Shown here piece after piece: positions 12,581-23,704 of a DNA stretch of 64,000 bases. Origin of the DNA: Inia geoffrensis (taxonomy: Eukaryota; Chordata; Mammalia; Artiodactyla; Iniidae); the NCBI GenBank assembly GCA_036417435.1, contig CM070904.1, forward strand, positions 129,084,695-129,148,694. Direction: 5' to 3'. The position numbers and the translations under genes are program-made. Under the pieces are notes generated by a model. It was not told where the DNA came from, ran no database searches, and worked only from the letters and a program-made list of their open reading frames with translations. Each line of letters opens with the position of its first letter. Position 1 is the stretch's first letter.

Positions 12581-13103
12581 GCATCTATTGAGATTACTAG
12601 GTGCTTGTGTATTCCTTCAGCAGACACTATTTTTCCTTTCTTGGTTGGTCCATGATCATCTTTTAGGGTTTACTCCTGCATCTCAAATTCAGCTTTGCCC
12701 TTGTTTATTGTGTGCCTATTTAGGAAGTGTCCCTATACTTCCAAAGATAGCTCAACAGAACAGTGATGGAAAAATACATCCTCTAAGTCTGGTCAACCTT
12801 ATGTTACCAAATCTCTTGAGAAATATCTTCTGTTTACTTGAAATTAATTTTAAATTCCTGAATAATATCTTTCATTGTCATGGTGCTGTATACATGTTTT
12901 ATATAAAGTGACTCTATTTTTCTGGGCTTTTGTTATTGAGATCAAATACAATTGACTACAAGCAGAAATAGATGAGTCTAACTATAGATCAAATTGATAT
13001 CATAACCACATTAAAAAAAACAGTGAATTCAAGTAACTTTTCAAAAGTTTTCTCTGACTATGGACCCTCCAGTGGGATATATTTTAAGGACAAAAGAAGC
13101 ACA

Positions 13104-13299
13104 GGGCTTCCCTGGTGGTGCAGTGGTTGAGAGTCCACCTGCCGATGCAGGGGACGCGGCTTCGTGCCCCGGTCCGGGAAGATCCCACATGCCGTGGAGC
13201 CGCTGGGCCCCTGAGCCGTGGCCGCTGAGCCTGTGCGTTCGGAGCCTGTGCTCCGCAATGGGAGAGGCCCATGTACCACAAAAAAAGAAAAAAAAAAAA
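13104..13299 (+). mobile_element. CHR-type SINE, short form with internal deletion
   Basis: This short CHR SINE has a perfect 12-bp TSD, aaaagaagcaca, at 13092-13103 and 13296-13307. Near its 3' end it reads 'gagaggcccatgtacc', while other copies have two GAGAGGCC blocks with 'acaacagt' or similar between them. One block and the spacer are missing, consistent with a deletion between the short direct repeats. Confidence 0.95.
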
Positions 13300-13436
13300 G
13301 AAGCACAAAAAAGTTGGAATTTACTTAATAAGTTTGTTTTCAGTAGTGATATTGAGGTAGTAATTACAAAACTATTTTGAAGGTATTCTAGGACTGGGCA
13401 AATGAGTTAATATATAAACATCAGAAACAAGGACTC

Positions 13437-13788
13437 TTTTTTTTTTAAATACATTTATTTATATATTTTTGGCTGCACTGGGTCTTCAGTGCTGTACGTG
13501 GGCTTTAGTTGCGGCAAGCGGGGGCTACTCTTCATTGTGGTGCACGGGCTTCTCGCTGCGGTGGCTTCTCCTGTTGTGGAGCACGGGGTCTAGGTGCGCA
13601 GGCTTCAGTAGTTGTGGCACGTGGGCTCAGTAGTTGTGGCTCTCGGTCTCCAGAGTGCAGGCTCAGTAGTTGTGGCGCACGGGCTTAGTTGCTCCGCGGC
13701 GTGTGGGATCTTCCCGGCCCAGGGCTCAAACCTGTGTCCCCTGCATTGGCAGGCGGATTCTTAACCACTGCACCACCAGAGAAGTCGG
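13437..13788 (-). mobile_element. CHR-type SINE, long form
   Basis: A minus-strand long form keeps the central repeated segment ('cagtagttgtggc' occurs three times) that the short copies lack. It ends 'ccaccagagaagtc'. The TSD is gaaacaaggactc at 13424-13436 against gaaacaaggattc at 13789-13801. A third copy of the same 13-mer follows at 13804-13816. Confidence 0.93.
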
Positions 13789-13816
13789 GAAACAAGGATT
13801 CTTGAAACAAGGATTC

Positions 13817-14615
13817 TTGCTGTGATGGGAGATAAGCTAATATGAGGTATGGGAATGTGAGGACAAACCCTCTGACATTGCACTGGAGGTAAAGGCACCA
13901 TCAGTATGAGCTCATGATTTTTTTAAAAATATATATTTTGAGTCTTTTTCCATTGAAGAGATAAGGAAACAATGACACAACTGTAGGGAGCACACCTATT
14001 ACCCAGATCTTGGTTTCTAAACACTTTTCTCCACCAAAGGGAAAAATGAGACTCCAGGCCTAGAGTAGGGAAAGTACAAGGTCAGTCCGAAATGTCTTAC
14101 AACGTCAGAAAGAAGGACGTGTCCAAAGACGTATGAGGGCACATGAAAATAGCTGACATGAAGGACCTCTCACTGTACAAATTTGGAATGATTTGGGTGT
14201 AAAAAGATTTTTGATTGTAACACATTGAATTTTTTAAAAAAGTACTCATGAATCTAAAATAATACCTTTAAAAACTGGTGAAGGGATAGGTCTTCTTTAA
14301 AGAATAAAGCCAGCTGATCAATAGAGAAGAAACAATAGAATTAGAAAAAGCACCATTTTAGAGCCACTGATGTAATAACCTGTTCGGGTGCGGATCATAA
14401 TTGATGCTTAAGCCATTAGGTAGAAGGCTTTTGAGGAACAGGATATTCACATCATCTCAAAATGTCACTTCACAGATTACTTACTAAAGAATAAGGTATA
14501 TTTTAAAATGGTAATTTAACATCTCCAACAACGGGACAAACGCATGTCATCGCGTGTGTCTCCTGATGGGGTGCACTTGTCCACACACCTCGTCCATGTG
14601 GTATTCCTGCCAAAA
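13817..14615. other. Unassigned AT-rich stretch
   Basis: No gene or repeat was recognised. The sequence is AT-rich with many stops in all frames. Confidence 0.4.
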
Positions 14616-14619
14616 ACAT

Positions 14620-15275
14620 CCATCCTCAAATCTATCATGAGAAAACAATGTCCCAAATTATGGGACACTAGGGAAAAAACGGAGCCCAGCCTGGACTCTT
14701 TGAAAGTATCATTCATGAAAGACAAGAGAACAGTGGGCTGCTTTAGATTAGAGAAGATGAAAGAGCCATAACAACTGAATATAATTCATGATTCTTGATT
14801 GAATCGTGGATTTTAAAACAATCTATAAAGGACATAATTGGGGCAAGTTGAATATGGATTGAATATTAGATAGTATTATTATATTAAAGTTAAACTTCTT
14901 GCGTGCCACAGTAGTATAAATGGTGATAAAAGATAATGTCTTTATTTTTAGTTTGGGTTGGCCAAAAAGTTCGTTTGGGTTTTCGTATCATCCTACGAAA
15001 AACCCAAACGAACTTTTTGGCCAACCCAATATTTAAGAGTGAAGCATCAGGATACCTGCAACCTCCAAATATCAAATAGTTCAAGTTCATACAGTTATAG
15101 GTACAGATATACGTACGTGTACATATACATACATAAGATATATGCAAAATAATGTCTGTATATATACACACATACAGGGAGAGAACAAATGAGACCAAAT
15201 GTTAAGTGATGAATCAATGTCAAGATTATTCTTTCAACTTTGCTGTAAGTTAGAAATTTTTCAATACGAAAAGTT
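14620..15275 (+). mobile_element. Old LINE 3' end (L1M/HAL1-type)
   Basis: The stretch follows the pattern of an old L1-class 3' end. 'gagccataacaactgaatat' and 'gattgaatcgtggattttaa' are followed by an 'atgtctttatttttag' segment, an AT/GT-rich patch (15105-15180), and a final 'caactttgctgtaagttaga'. A mariner-type hairpin sits inside it at 14951-15029. The exact family is uncertain. Confidence 0.5.
14951..15029. mobile_element. Mariner-type palindromic MITE (hairpin)
   Basis: Two arms of about 36 bp are near-perfect reverse complements with a short centre. The left arm holds 'ttgggttggccaaaaagttc' from 14953 and the right arm ends 'gaactttttggccaaccc'. TA dinucleotides flank it (14949-14950 and 15030-15031), as expected of mariner insertion. 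The element lacks any transposase. The arms resemble bovine miR-2284/2285 precursors as I remember them, so transcription could yield a microRNA-like hairpin. Confidence 0.88.
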
Positions 15276-15279
15276 GGGG

Positions 15280-16018
15280 AAAGTTGAAAGCTATCTTATC
15301 TTTCATAGCCCTGGCGCAGCCTCCTACAGGTCACGGAAGAGGTGCTTTCTCTGTAGCTCAGATTTGCAGGAGCTGGTGCCCACCCTCAGGCCGGCCGAGG
15401 AAGGACAAGGACGGCAGGGCCCAGCGATGAGAAGCTTCTGAGCATGAACTGAACTGGCCTCCTGCGCCTCCTGGTGACACCCTGCTCCCCCCACCCCACC
15501 CCCATATACACGGGCAAGTGTGATTCGTCACGTGCACAAGAGCTTTGTCTGTGTGAGGGCTCAGGCGTGGGTCCACAGAAGGCATGCGGGTCAGAGTTGG
15601 GAGGATCGCATCACTGATTTCCCCATCCTAAGAGTCCTTGAAAACGGGCACAGGGGCAGATGGCAGCCCTCCCCACACACAACACCAGGAAAGCCACGCG
15701 GCAAAGAAGCCCAGAGCTCAAATGCACAGAAAACTGGGTCTGCGGGTGCCACTGAGGGCTTGGAGTCAACTCTAAACCCTCTACTCAAGGCCCAAGAGGG
15801 GCAAGGGAGCGGCCACAGGCCCCTGGCCCATTTGCCCCAGAAGGAGGACGTGAAGACTCCACCCTGAGGATCCTCGGCTGACTTTCTCCAGGCCCGTTTA
15901 GAATCCCCATTCCCATTTTTTAGGTTTTCTTAGGACCCCGCGTTGGCAGAAGAAGGACCGAATCTCAATATATATCTGCTGGACGCTGTGCAAATTTCAC
16001 AAGTTTCATAACTTTGCG
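15280..16018. other. Unassigned, moderately GC-rich stretch
   Basis: No gene or repeat was recognised. An open frame of 115 codons (15520-15867, plus) resembles no known protein. Confidence 0.4.
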
Positions 16019-16026
16019 AAGACACA

Positions 16027-16211
16027 CTTTTTTAAAAAAAATGTATTTGGTTGCCCTGGGTCTCAGTTGCAGCAGGCGGGCCCCTTAGTTGTGGCATGCG
16101 AACTCTTAGTTGCTGCATGATGTGGGATCTAGTTCCCTGACCAGGGATCGAACCCGGGCTCCCTGCATTGGGAGCACAGAGTCTGAACCACTGTGCCACC
16201 AGGGAAGTCCC
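16027..16211 (-). mobile_element. tRNA-derived SINE, older CHR-related form
   Basis: The minus-strand head is clear: B-box complement at 'ccagggatcgaacccg' and end 'ccaccagggaagtcc'. The body differs from the young short copies and is shorter. The TSD aagacaca lies at 16019-16026 and 16212-16219. Divergence suggests an older insertion. Confidence 0.85.
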
Positions 16212-16219
16212 AAGACACA

Positions 16220-18490
16220 GACTTTTGATGGTGTCCACCAACACCCTACCCCATCCCCAGCTCCTGTTCACACCCACCAGCAAACACTTTCCAACCATCA
16301 GGAAGGCCATGTAGACAAGGCAAATTACATTGCTTCTGCTGTTGCCCTGCACGTCAGGTCAAAGTCAGGCAGACTGAGAACGTGCAGGGCTTTCCCCGGG
16401 TCACCCCGAGGAGAGTGGGCCCCGATGCTCAGGCTCTAGTCCCAGCTGCAGAGTGACCTTGGGCAATCTTTTATTTAGTCACAGTGCCCTACTTTCTCGC
16501 ATGTGATGGATACTTTTGTCTGCCCTTTGGGGCGCTTATAAACTGAGTGAAATGTGTTTGTGAAAGAGATTTGAAAATGCCTCCTTCTCTGCACATACAG
16601 CTGCAGCCAGGCTGGAGGGGATGCCTGTCTCTGGCAGAAAGTGATCGTTAATCAGATGTGAGTTTCCTTGCCGTGTGAAGCCTTTCTAGGAGCCATCCTA
16701 TCGGGATTTGGGGTTAATGGCCGGAATTCTTCGGCTGCCCGGCGCCAGAGTGATTTGACATAAACAAGGAAAAGTGTTCGCCAGGTAACGTATTGGCACC
16801 TCCAGAGCGGGCTCGCCGTCCTGTCTGTCTGGACCCCTGTGCTTGTTCCTTCTCAGCCCGTGTACTTCTTCTTGCTGATGAGCTGCTGCTTTGGAACGAG
16901 GCATACGGATGAATCCCTAGAGCTCCACACATGGCGGTGAAAAAGAGAAGAGAAAGTGCTGTTATAAAGCTCACAGCTTCTCCAAAGTCTCAATTTTTCA
17001 TTTTGAAAAGCCTATATCCCAATGTAATGGAAACCCTGTGTGTCAATCTGTAGCCAGAGCTCAGGACTGCGCTGACACGATTTGCTAAAAACCAGGGGTT
17101 GAGCTGGTCAGTTCCGGACACTGGACATCACTAGTCATTGAGGCAGCCAAGCTGGAGGATCGCCCAAATCGGAAGGAGGATGAGCTGGGAGACACGTCAG
17201 GTGCCAGATGGCAGTTATGTTGGGGAAGCGAGGCAGACCAGATTTTAAGTTAAGCAACAGAAACCTGGTGAATTGTATCAGTCCGCGTCAGAGGAAGAAA
17301 GCTGTTGATCAGTCATAGAAATCTGGTCTCAAACATGGGCAGGGCCACGCCAGCCCCGCCGGGGGCGAGGGGAGCTTCGCTAAGCGTTCTCGGTTCACTG
17401 CCCAGGAGTGGGTGAGAGACCTTCCACACCCCCAGACCGGCCTGGCTTCAGTTCTATCTGGACAGAGCAGCGTCTGTCGTCCAGCTGCCCTGGGACCAGC
17501 CTGCAGAAGAATGAGCCTTGTAAATTGAGACACACCACCCCTTCAACAATCCCATCTCCCATGATTGACGGAGAAAGCAGGTTCAGGCTTATACATCAGT
17601 CGCTGTGAGTCTAGTTAACTTGTGCCTGTCCTTGCGAGATAGAACCACTCTCAGGGCAGGGACAGAATCAGGTTTCTGGAAACTAGAACTGGAAACCAAG
17701 CACAGAGAATTCACCAGGGTCAGAGCCCCCCAGGGGCACCTGCTTGTGTGGCCAACTCTGCAGCCCCAGAGGCTTGCTCACTCGCCCTTGAAACTCCATG
17801 TCTGTGATCACTGAAGAATCATTTTTTTAGCATTTCCAATTCTTTTTGTAAATATCTGTCCTTTCACTTTTTGTAAATATCTGTCCTTTTACTTTGCTTC
17901 CTATGTCTATTTTCCCTCTTATTTCACTGTAAGCACAAATAAAATGTTCAATACATGCTCATTTAATAAATGGATGGGTGAGTAATAGCCTCAATGTTTT
18001 TGACTGAAAATGAATAAATATCTATGAGAGCAAAGGCAGATAGTATATGAAAGCACGTTAGGAGAAGTGTGCTTTATAAATACAGGAGGATTGTAAGTGA
18101 CCCGGTGGGATTCCATTATAACACTGACTGACCACACACGGGACTCACAACAAAAAGAATTCCAGGTCTGCTAAGGGCTGTATGGTTATACGTTAGTTTC
18201 TCATACATGCCCTCAATTTATCCTCACAGCACCATAAGTGGGCAGGGCAGTGGCAGGCAGGAATTAGGGTTAGAATGTTGTGTCATTTGATTCAAGAATG
18301 CCTTAACCGCGACCAGCCAGTCACCCCTTTTTTCCGCTCCTCTTTTCCCCTTCCCACCCCTTCATCCCACCTTCCACCCTCCTGACCCTCCACACCACAC
18401 ACAGAGCAAGGGGTTTTTATGGGAGTGAAATACAAAAGGAACACTAACAGGACAGGGACCAATTATTAAAAGTTAGCACAGAGCAACTGG
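16220..18490. other. Unassigned stretch, partly conserved-looking
   Basis: No gene was recognised. Around 16620-16990 the sequence is repeat-free with mixed composition and looks single-copy. Near 17930-17985 an AATAAA-containing tail resembles the 3' end of old MIR/L2 repeats, but the match is weak. A short tandem duplication is listed separately. Confidence 0.4.
17843..17892. repeat. 25-bp tandem duplication
   Basis: Two adjacent 25-bp units begin 'tttttgtaaatatctgtcc' at 17843 and 17868. They differ only in 'ttcac' against 'tttac' at the end. Confidence 0.9.
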
Positions 18491-18499
18491 GGACATGAA

Positions 18500-18596
18500 A
18501 ACCAAAAGCCCAAACAAACCTCTCCCTAAACCTAACATCTTATATAATTAACTCAAAGTGGATCATGGACTTACATGTAAAATTTAAAACATTTTA
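18500..18596 (+). mobile_element. Old L1 ORF2 3' part, upstream piece
   Basis: The text 'attaactcaaagtggatcat' followed by 'acatgtaaaatttaaaac' matches L1 ORF2 near its C-terminus. The same reading resumes after 19023, so this piece and the next are one element split by a later L1 insertion. Confidence 0.6.
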
Positions 18597-19022
18597 GCAA
18601 CATGGATGGACCTAGAGATTATCACATTAGGTGAAGTAAGTCAGTCAGAGAAAGACAAATATACTATGATATTGCTTATATGTGGAATCTAAAAAAAATA
18701 ATACAAACGAACTTATTTACAAAACAGATAGACTCACAGACATAGAAAACAAACTTATGGTTACCAAAGGGGAAGCAGGGAGATAAATTAGGGGTTTGGG
18801 ATTAACATATACACTCTACTATATATAAAATAGATAAGCAACAGGACCTACGGTATAGTACAGGGATCTATACTCAATATCTTATAATAACCTGTAAGGG
18901 ATAAGAATCAGAAAAAGAATATATATATGACTGAATCACTTTGCTGTACCCTTGAAACTAACACAACATTGTAAATTAACTATACTTCAGTGAAAAAGAA
19001 ATCTAAGAAAGAAAGAAAAAAA
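18597..19022 (+). mobile_element. Younger L1 3' end nested in older L1
   Basis: This is a 5'-truncated L1 3' UTR in plus orientation. It contains 'tatgtggaatctaaaaaaaa', 'gctgtacccttgaaactaa' and an A-rich tail. A short TSD (about 'attttag', near 18590-18596 and 19023-19029) and the continuity of L1 ORF2 on both sides show that it landed inside the older element. Confidence 0.72.
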
Positions 19023-20112
19023 ATTTTAGAAAAAACCGAGGCGAAAGTCTTCAGGATCTAGAGATGGGCAGAGATCTTAGCCTTGGCATCAAATGCACAA
19101 TCTATAAAAGGAAAAAGTGATAAGTTGGACCTCATCAAAACTTAAAACTTTTGCTTTGCAGAAGACCCTGTTAAGAGGTTGAAAAGGCAAGCTACGGACG
19201 GAGAGAAAAGATTTGCAAACCACATATCTGACAAAGGACTTGCATCTAGAATAATTAAAGAACTCTCAAAACTCATTAGTAACAAGATAAACAATCCAAC
19301 TGGAAAATGGGCAAAAGACATGAACAGACATTTCACAGTCGAGGACATACAGGTGGCAAATAAACACATAAAAAGATACTCAACACCATTAGCCAGAAAG
19401 ATGCAGACTGAAACCACAATGAGTTAGGAGACTAAACACTTATCAGAATGGCTAAAACAAAAAATAATGACAGCATCAAATGCTCATGAGGATGAGAGGA
19501 AACCAGGTAACTCACACGTGGCTGGTGGGAATGTAAAATGATACGGCCACCCTGGGATAGAGCGTGGGCAGCTGTTTACAGAGCTCAACATGTACTCACT
19601 GTATGACCCGGCCATTGCACTGTTGGGCATTTATCCCAGAGAAACGAAAACTTCCTTCCACACTCATGATTACATAAATGTTCATTGTCGATTTATTCGT
19701 AATACCCCCAAACTGGGAACAACCAGGATGTCCCTCACAGGTGAATGGTTAAAAAGCGGTGACACGTCCATACCCTGGAATCCTACTCAGCAATAAGGAG
19801 GACCCAACCATTGGTACCCACACAACTTGGAAAGATCCCAAGGGAACCATGCTGAGTGGAAGAAGCCAGTCTCAAAGTTTATATGCTGTGTGAGTCCATT
19901 TATATTGCATTCCTTACAGCACACAGTTATGGAGATGAGAACAGATGAGTGATTGCCAGGGACCAGGGTGGGTGAAGGGAGGGAAGTGGCTTTGGCTATG
20001 ACAGGGCAGCACAAGGGATCCTTGGGATGGGATTTTTCTTTGTCTTGTCGTGGTGGTCACACGAATCTACACACGAAATAAAATTGCACGAAAACAAGCA
20101 CACACACAGCGC
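19023..20112 (+). mobile_element. Old L1 ORF2 C-terminus and 3' UTR
   Basis: This is the downstream piece of the split old L1. It reads through the ORF2 C-terminal region and then a diverged 3' UTR ('gattgccagggaccagggtg' near 19954) ending in a CA-rich, A-rich tail near 20100. Confidence 0.72.
19179..19427 (+). pseudogene. L1 ORF2p C-terminal remnant
   Basis: An open stretch of 82 codons reads as the cysteine-poor part of L1 ORF2p before its C-terminus, with 'WAKDMNRHFTVEDIQ' and 'ANKHIKRYS' visible. In the intact family this protein carries endonuclease and reverse transcriptase activity, but neither domain is present here. A second open stretch at 19590-19796 carries 'YDPAIALLGIYPRETK', the last conserved block of ORF2p. 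The frame is broken between the two pieces, so the element is dead. Confidence 0.75.
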
Positions 20113-20139
20113 ATTTCACAAAAGAGGAAGCCTGAGTGA

Positions 20140-20410
20140 GGTTAGCGTCAGTTTTCTAGGACTGCTGTGAGAAACCAGCACGATCAGGTGGCTTAAGGCA
20201 GCAAACACTTGTTCTCTCCTAGCTCTGGTGGGCAGAAGTCTGCAATTGAGGTGTCAGCAGGGCCGTGCTCCTTCTGAAAGGTCTCAGGGAGAATCCTTGT
20301 CTCTTCCAGCTTCAGGTGGCCACAGCTTCCTTGGTTTCTGGAAGCATCACCCCAACCTCTGCCTGGTCTTCCCATGGTCTTCTCTGTGTCTCTGTATCAG
20401 CGCCATATTA
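20140..20410 (-). mobile_element. MaLR (MLT1-like) LTR fragment
   Basis: The sequence runs from a 'gtcagttttctaggactgct' start through 'gtggcttaaggcagcaaaca', 'gggagaatccttgtctcttc' and 'ttcccatggtcttctctgtg'. This is the antisense face of an MLT1-type LTR. The far end is lost after about 20405. No TSD or internal region was seen. Confidence 0.6.
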
Positions 20411-21500
20411 TACTATAGTTATGCAAGGCGCTAGCTTTGGGGAAATGGGTAAAAAGTTTACAAGATCTCTCTGTCTTATTTCTTGCAACTGCATATGAGT
20501 ATGCAATTATCTCAAACTAAAAAAAAAATTTTAAGTCGGCACAGAGAGAGATGGAGAGAGGAGGAATCCGTGGGTCCTGGCATCTGATTGGCTCTGGGAC
20601 AGAGGGAGACGTTGAAGGCGACATCCCAGTTTCATGCCTGGATGGTGGGAGATGGTGGAACCAGGAGAAAACAGAGGACGGGGAAGAGGAGCTAAACCCA
20701 GCCCCCCAGGGGACTAGTGGTCAGCATGACGGCCTCAGGGACTGGGTTCTCTTCCTTTGGGATGCTGGGAACATCCATAACATCAGGTAACAGGAATGAG
20801 CTTCAGTGGAAATGGGCAATTTCCTGGAAGGCTAGAAGGGGGACCATGGAAGGTAGAGGCAGAAATGCAGTTGGGCCTCAGGAAGAGCTGGAGCTGGGAC
20901 CAGGGTGAACACACTCTCCAACTTTCACCTTTATTTCAATCCTCTTCCCTAACACACCAGCCTTCTCTGTTCCTTAGCTCACACGGTGGACTTTCTATAG
21001 AAAATGGCCGTGTCAGCTCCCAAGTTCACGGGCTATCACTGCTGCTGGGAGAAACTGACCTCTTGCTCTTGGTCCTAGTCCCGAATTCCCAGGGAAAAGC
21101 TTCTGCCTGGGTCTCCTGGGCGGATGCTTGCTCCGCGCGACCAGAGGCCAAGGTCATTTCCGCAAGCACGGCCAGAGCTCACCAGGGTTGGACAGTGTAA
21201 AGCGTTCCTTCTGAGCTGGGCAGACATCCTAAAACGTAGCTAACACAAAAGTCCTTAAAGGGCTCCTATTCAGTCCAGTAAACTTGGGAGGCAAGAGAAT
21301 TAACCACCTTTTCTTTTCCAAAAGGGGAGTATCTATGTTTTCCAACCATCACATTTTAGGAACGGTTTCCACATCAGCACTGAAACAAATATTTAGACTG
21401 GCTTTTATGTCACCTGAAAATTAAATTAACCAGAGCATCAAATCAGAAAGCATTCTGAGAATCAGAGTTTGATTTTATTATCAATCCAGAACTGCACAAT
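20411..21500. other. Unassigned non-coding stretch
   Basis: No gene or repeat was recognised. A plus-strand open frame of 134 codons (20796-21200) resembles no protein I know. The AT-rich end (21330-21500) looks single-copy. Confidence 0.4.
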
Positions 21501-21515
21501 AAAAATCATTCTTTT

Positions 21516-21725
21516 TTTTTTTTTTTCTTTTTGCGGTACGCGGGCCTCTCACTGTTGCGGCCTCTCCCGTTGTGGAGCACAGGCTCCGGACGCGCAAGCC
21601 CAGCAGCCATGGCTCACGGGCCCAGCCGCTCCGTAGCATGTGGGATCCTCCCGGACCGGGGCACGAACCCGTGTCCCCTGCACTGGCAGGCGGACTCTCA
21701 ACCACTGCACCACCAGGGAAGCCCT
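21516..21725 (-). mobile_element. CHR-type SINE, short form
   Basis: This is a minus-strand short copy with a T-run, 'gcggtacgcgggcctctcac' and the terminal 'ccaccagggaagccc'. A perfect 15-bp TSD, aaaaatcattctttt, lies at 21501-21515 and 21732-21746. It is young. Confidence 0.96.
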
Positions 21726-21746
21726 AAAAAAAAAAATCATTCTTTT

Positions 21747-22830
21747 ACGGATTTATAATGGCTGCTCCCCACAATTCCTTAAACTTTCTAAAATCATTGC
21801 TTAATACTCCGTTAAAATAATTTTAGCTGGAGATAGTTTATGGTAGAACAACCACTTTAATAGAGAAATACAGTTTCTTCTTAGAGACAAACACAAACAG
21901 AAGCCACTGTAGTTGTTTATAAGCTGCGTTACTCTCGGGGGCGTTTGCTGTGACAAGCTGGGTCATCAGCTGAAGGTAGGGACCCAGAGCCAGGGAGTTT
22001 GCATTAAAGGAACCTCTGGGAAGCCGGGAAGGGACAGGAGAGTAGGCTCTTCTTTCCCTCTCTTGTATGAAACCCTCCTGGTGGAGGCATTTCCCCCTCT
22101 TGTAAGAGCGTTTATGGAACGCAGTCACAACCAGCACAAAGACTGAGTAAATAAATAGGTTGCCCAGGCATCTGCTTCCTAGATTTCGTATTTGTTGGTT
22201 TAATCCCTCAGTTCTGCCTCTGGGTGACTCTTCATTAATTAAGTGCCCTAGAAACAAAAGAACCTTGTATTCCTTCATCATGGAATTTCCAAAACATCAA
22301 AGCGAACAAAGAAGTTTTCAGAAGCTCTTTCATTCTCCCCATCTTCCTAGAGGTCAACCTGGGGCGGAGGGGCCCCCAGAAGAGGGCAGGACGACGCACA
22401 GACTCACAGAGGGGCGGGGGCTCTGGCAAATGTGGTAGAAATGGGTTTTGAAAGTTAAAGCTTTGAGCAGCCCTGAGAGATACCTGTGCTGGTGCAGCAG
22501 CTGGGTATATGGATGATATCAAACAAAATCACATTCCAAACATACCATTTCTGGCGGGGAGTAAATGTACTGAGGTTCAAAGAGAGGTCAGCATTAACAT
22601 CCGCATGAAATGTTGTTAAATTGTTAAATTCTTGCAAAGGTCGACCTGGAGGTTTTCATCAATTTGCCCCCAGAAGGTTTTCTCAGAAATCAGGTAGGAA
22701 ATGAACTAAAAAGAATCCTGATGAAATGCCACAGAAGGAGAACAGTTACACCAGTTGTGTTATAGCAGGATTTTAGGGTGCCTGCAAGATTCCAGCCCCC
22801 TGGGGTACTCCTGGGTATAACCCCTGTCTA
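21747..22830. other. Unassigned stretch, single-copy-looking
   Basis: No gene or repeat was recognised. The minus-strand frame of 147 codons (21838-22281) has no recognisable domain and crosses AT-rich sequence. Confidence 0.4.
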
Positions 22831-22834
22831 CGGA

Positions 22835-23690
22835 AACAAAATGCACAACATGAAAGCTGAGAATTATGTTTTATTTGGCAGACAAAAATGAGGACTTAAG
22901 CCCAGGACACAGCCTCTCATAGCTCTGAGGGACTGCTCCAAAGAGGGAAGGGAGAAGCCAGGAGCTATAGTTTTTGCAACAAAGACCAGATGTAGGAACA
23001 TCAAAAGATTACTGTTAATTAAAGAAAACCAGGGACTTCCCTGGTGGCACAGTGGTTGGGAGTCCACCTGCCAGTGCAGGGGTCACGGATTCGAGCCCTG
23101 ATCCGGGAGGATCCCACATGCTGCGGAGCAACTGGGTCCGTGCGCCACAGCTACTGGGCCTGCGCTCTGGAGCCGCAAGCCACAGCTACTGAAGCCCGTG
23201 TGCCTGGAGCCCGTGCTCCGCAACAAGAGAGGCCACCGCAATGAGAGGCCCGCGAAACGCAGGGAAGAGTGGCCCCCACTCGCTGCAACTAGAGAAAAGC
23301 CCGCGTGCAGCAACGGAGCCCCAACGCAGCCAAAAATTTAAAAATAAATTAATTAAAAACACAGATATCTTAAGTTAAGGAATTTAGTGCTTTTCTTTGT
23401 ATGGGAGGATGCAAAACTCTGGGCTCCTGGAAATCATTCCTTTGATATGCAGCTCAGCTACCTGGGGCCAGTCTCCTGAGCTTTCTCATCCTGAGTCTCC
23501 CCAGGGTGCAATGGATAGGGATGGCTGCAGTGGCTGACGCCTTGAGAGCAGGCATCCTGTTTCCATCCTGAGCTCCCTTGGGGCTCGCCGTTGGGATGGC
23601 TGTAATGATGTGATGGCTTGACGGCTGCAGCATCCTTTGTTTACTGATATGGCAGGCAACGTTGTTTTTCACTGACACCCCCTCCCGGTG
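22835..23690. mobile_element. Artiodactyl-type dispersed repeat (possibly ERV-derived), split by a SINE
   Basis: The blocks 'gctgagaattatgttttatt', 'cacagcctctcatagctctg' and 'tttgatatgcagctcagcta', ending near 'ttactgatatggcaggcaac', recur in artiodactyl genomes as I remember them. The order is kept on both sides of the inserted SINE. I believe it is ERV-derived but see no coding remnant or LTR boundary, so class and strand stay open. Confidence 0.4.
23033..23348 (+). mobile_element. CHR-type SINE, long form
   Basis: The long form has head and B box ('ggattcgagccc'), an extended centre with repeated 'ccacagctactg', and a tail 'aaaaataaattaattaaaaa'. A probable imperfect TSD is ttaattaaagaaaaccag (23015-23032) against ttaattaaaaacacag (23349-23364). 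It splits the surrounding artiodactyl-type repeat. Confidence 0.9.
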
Positions 23691-23704
23691 GACGCGTGAG
23701 GATG

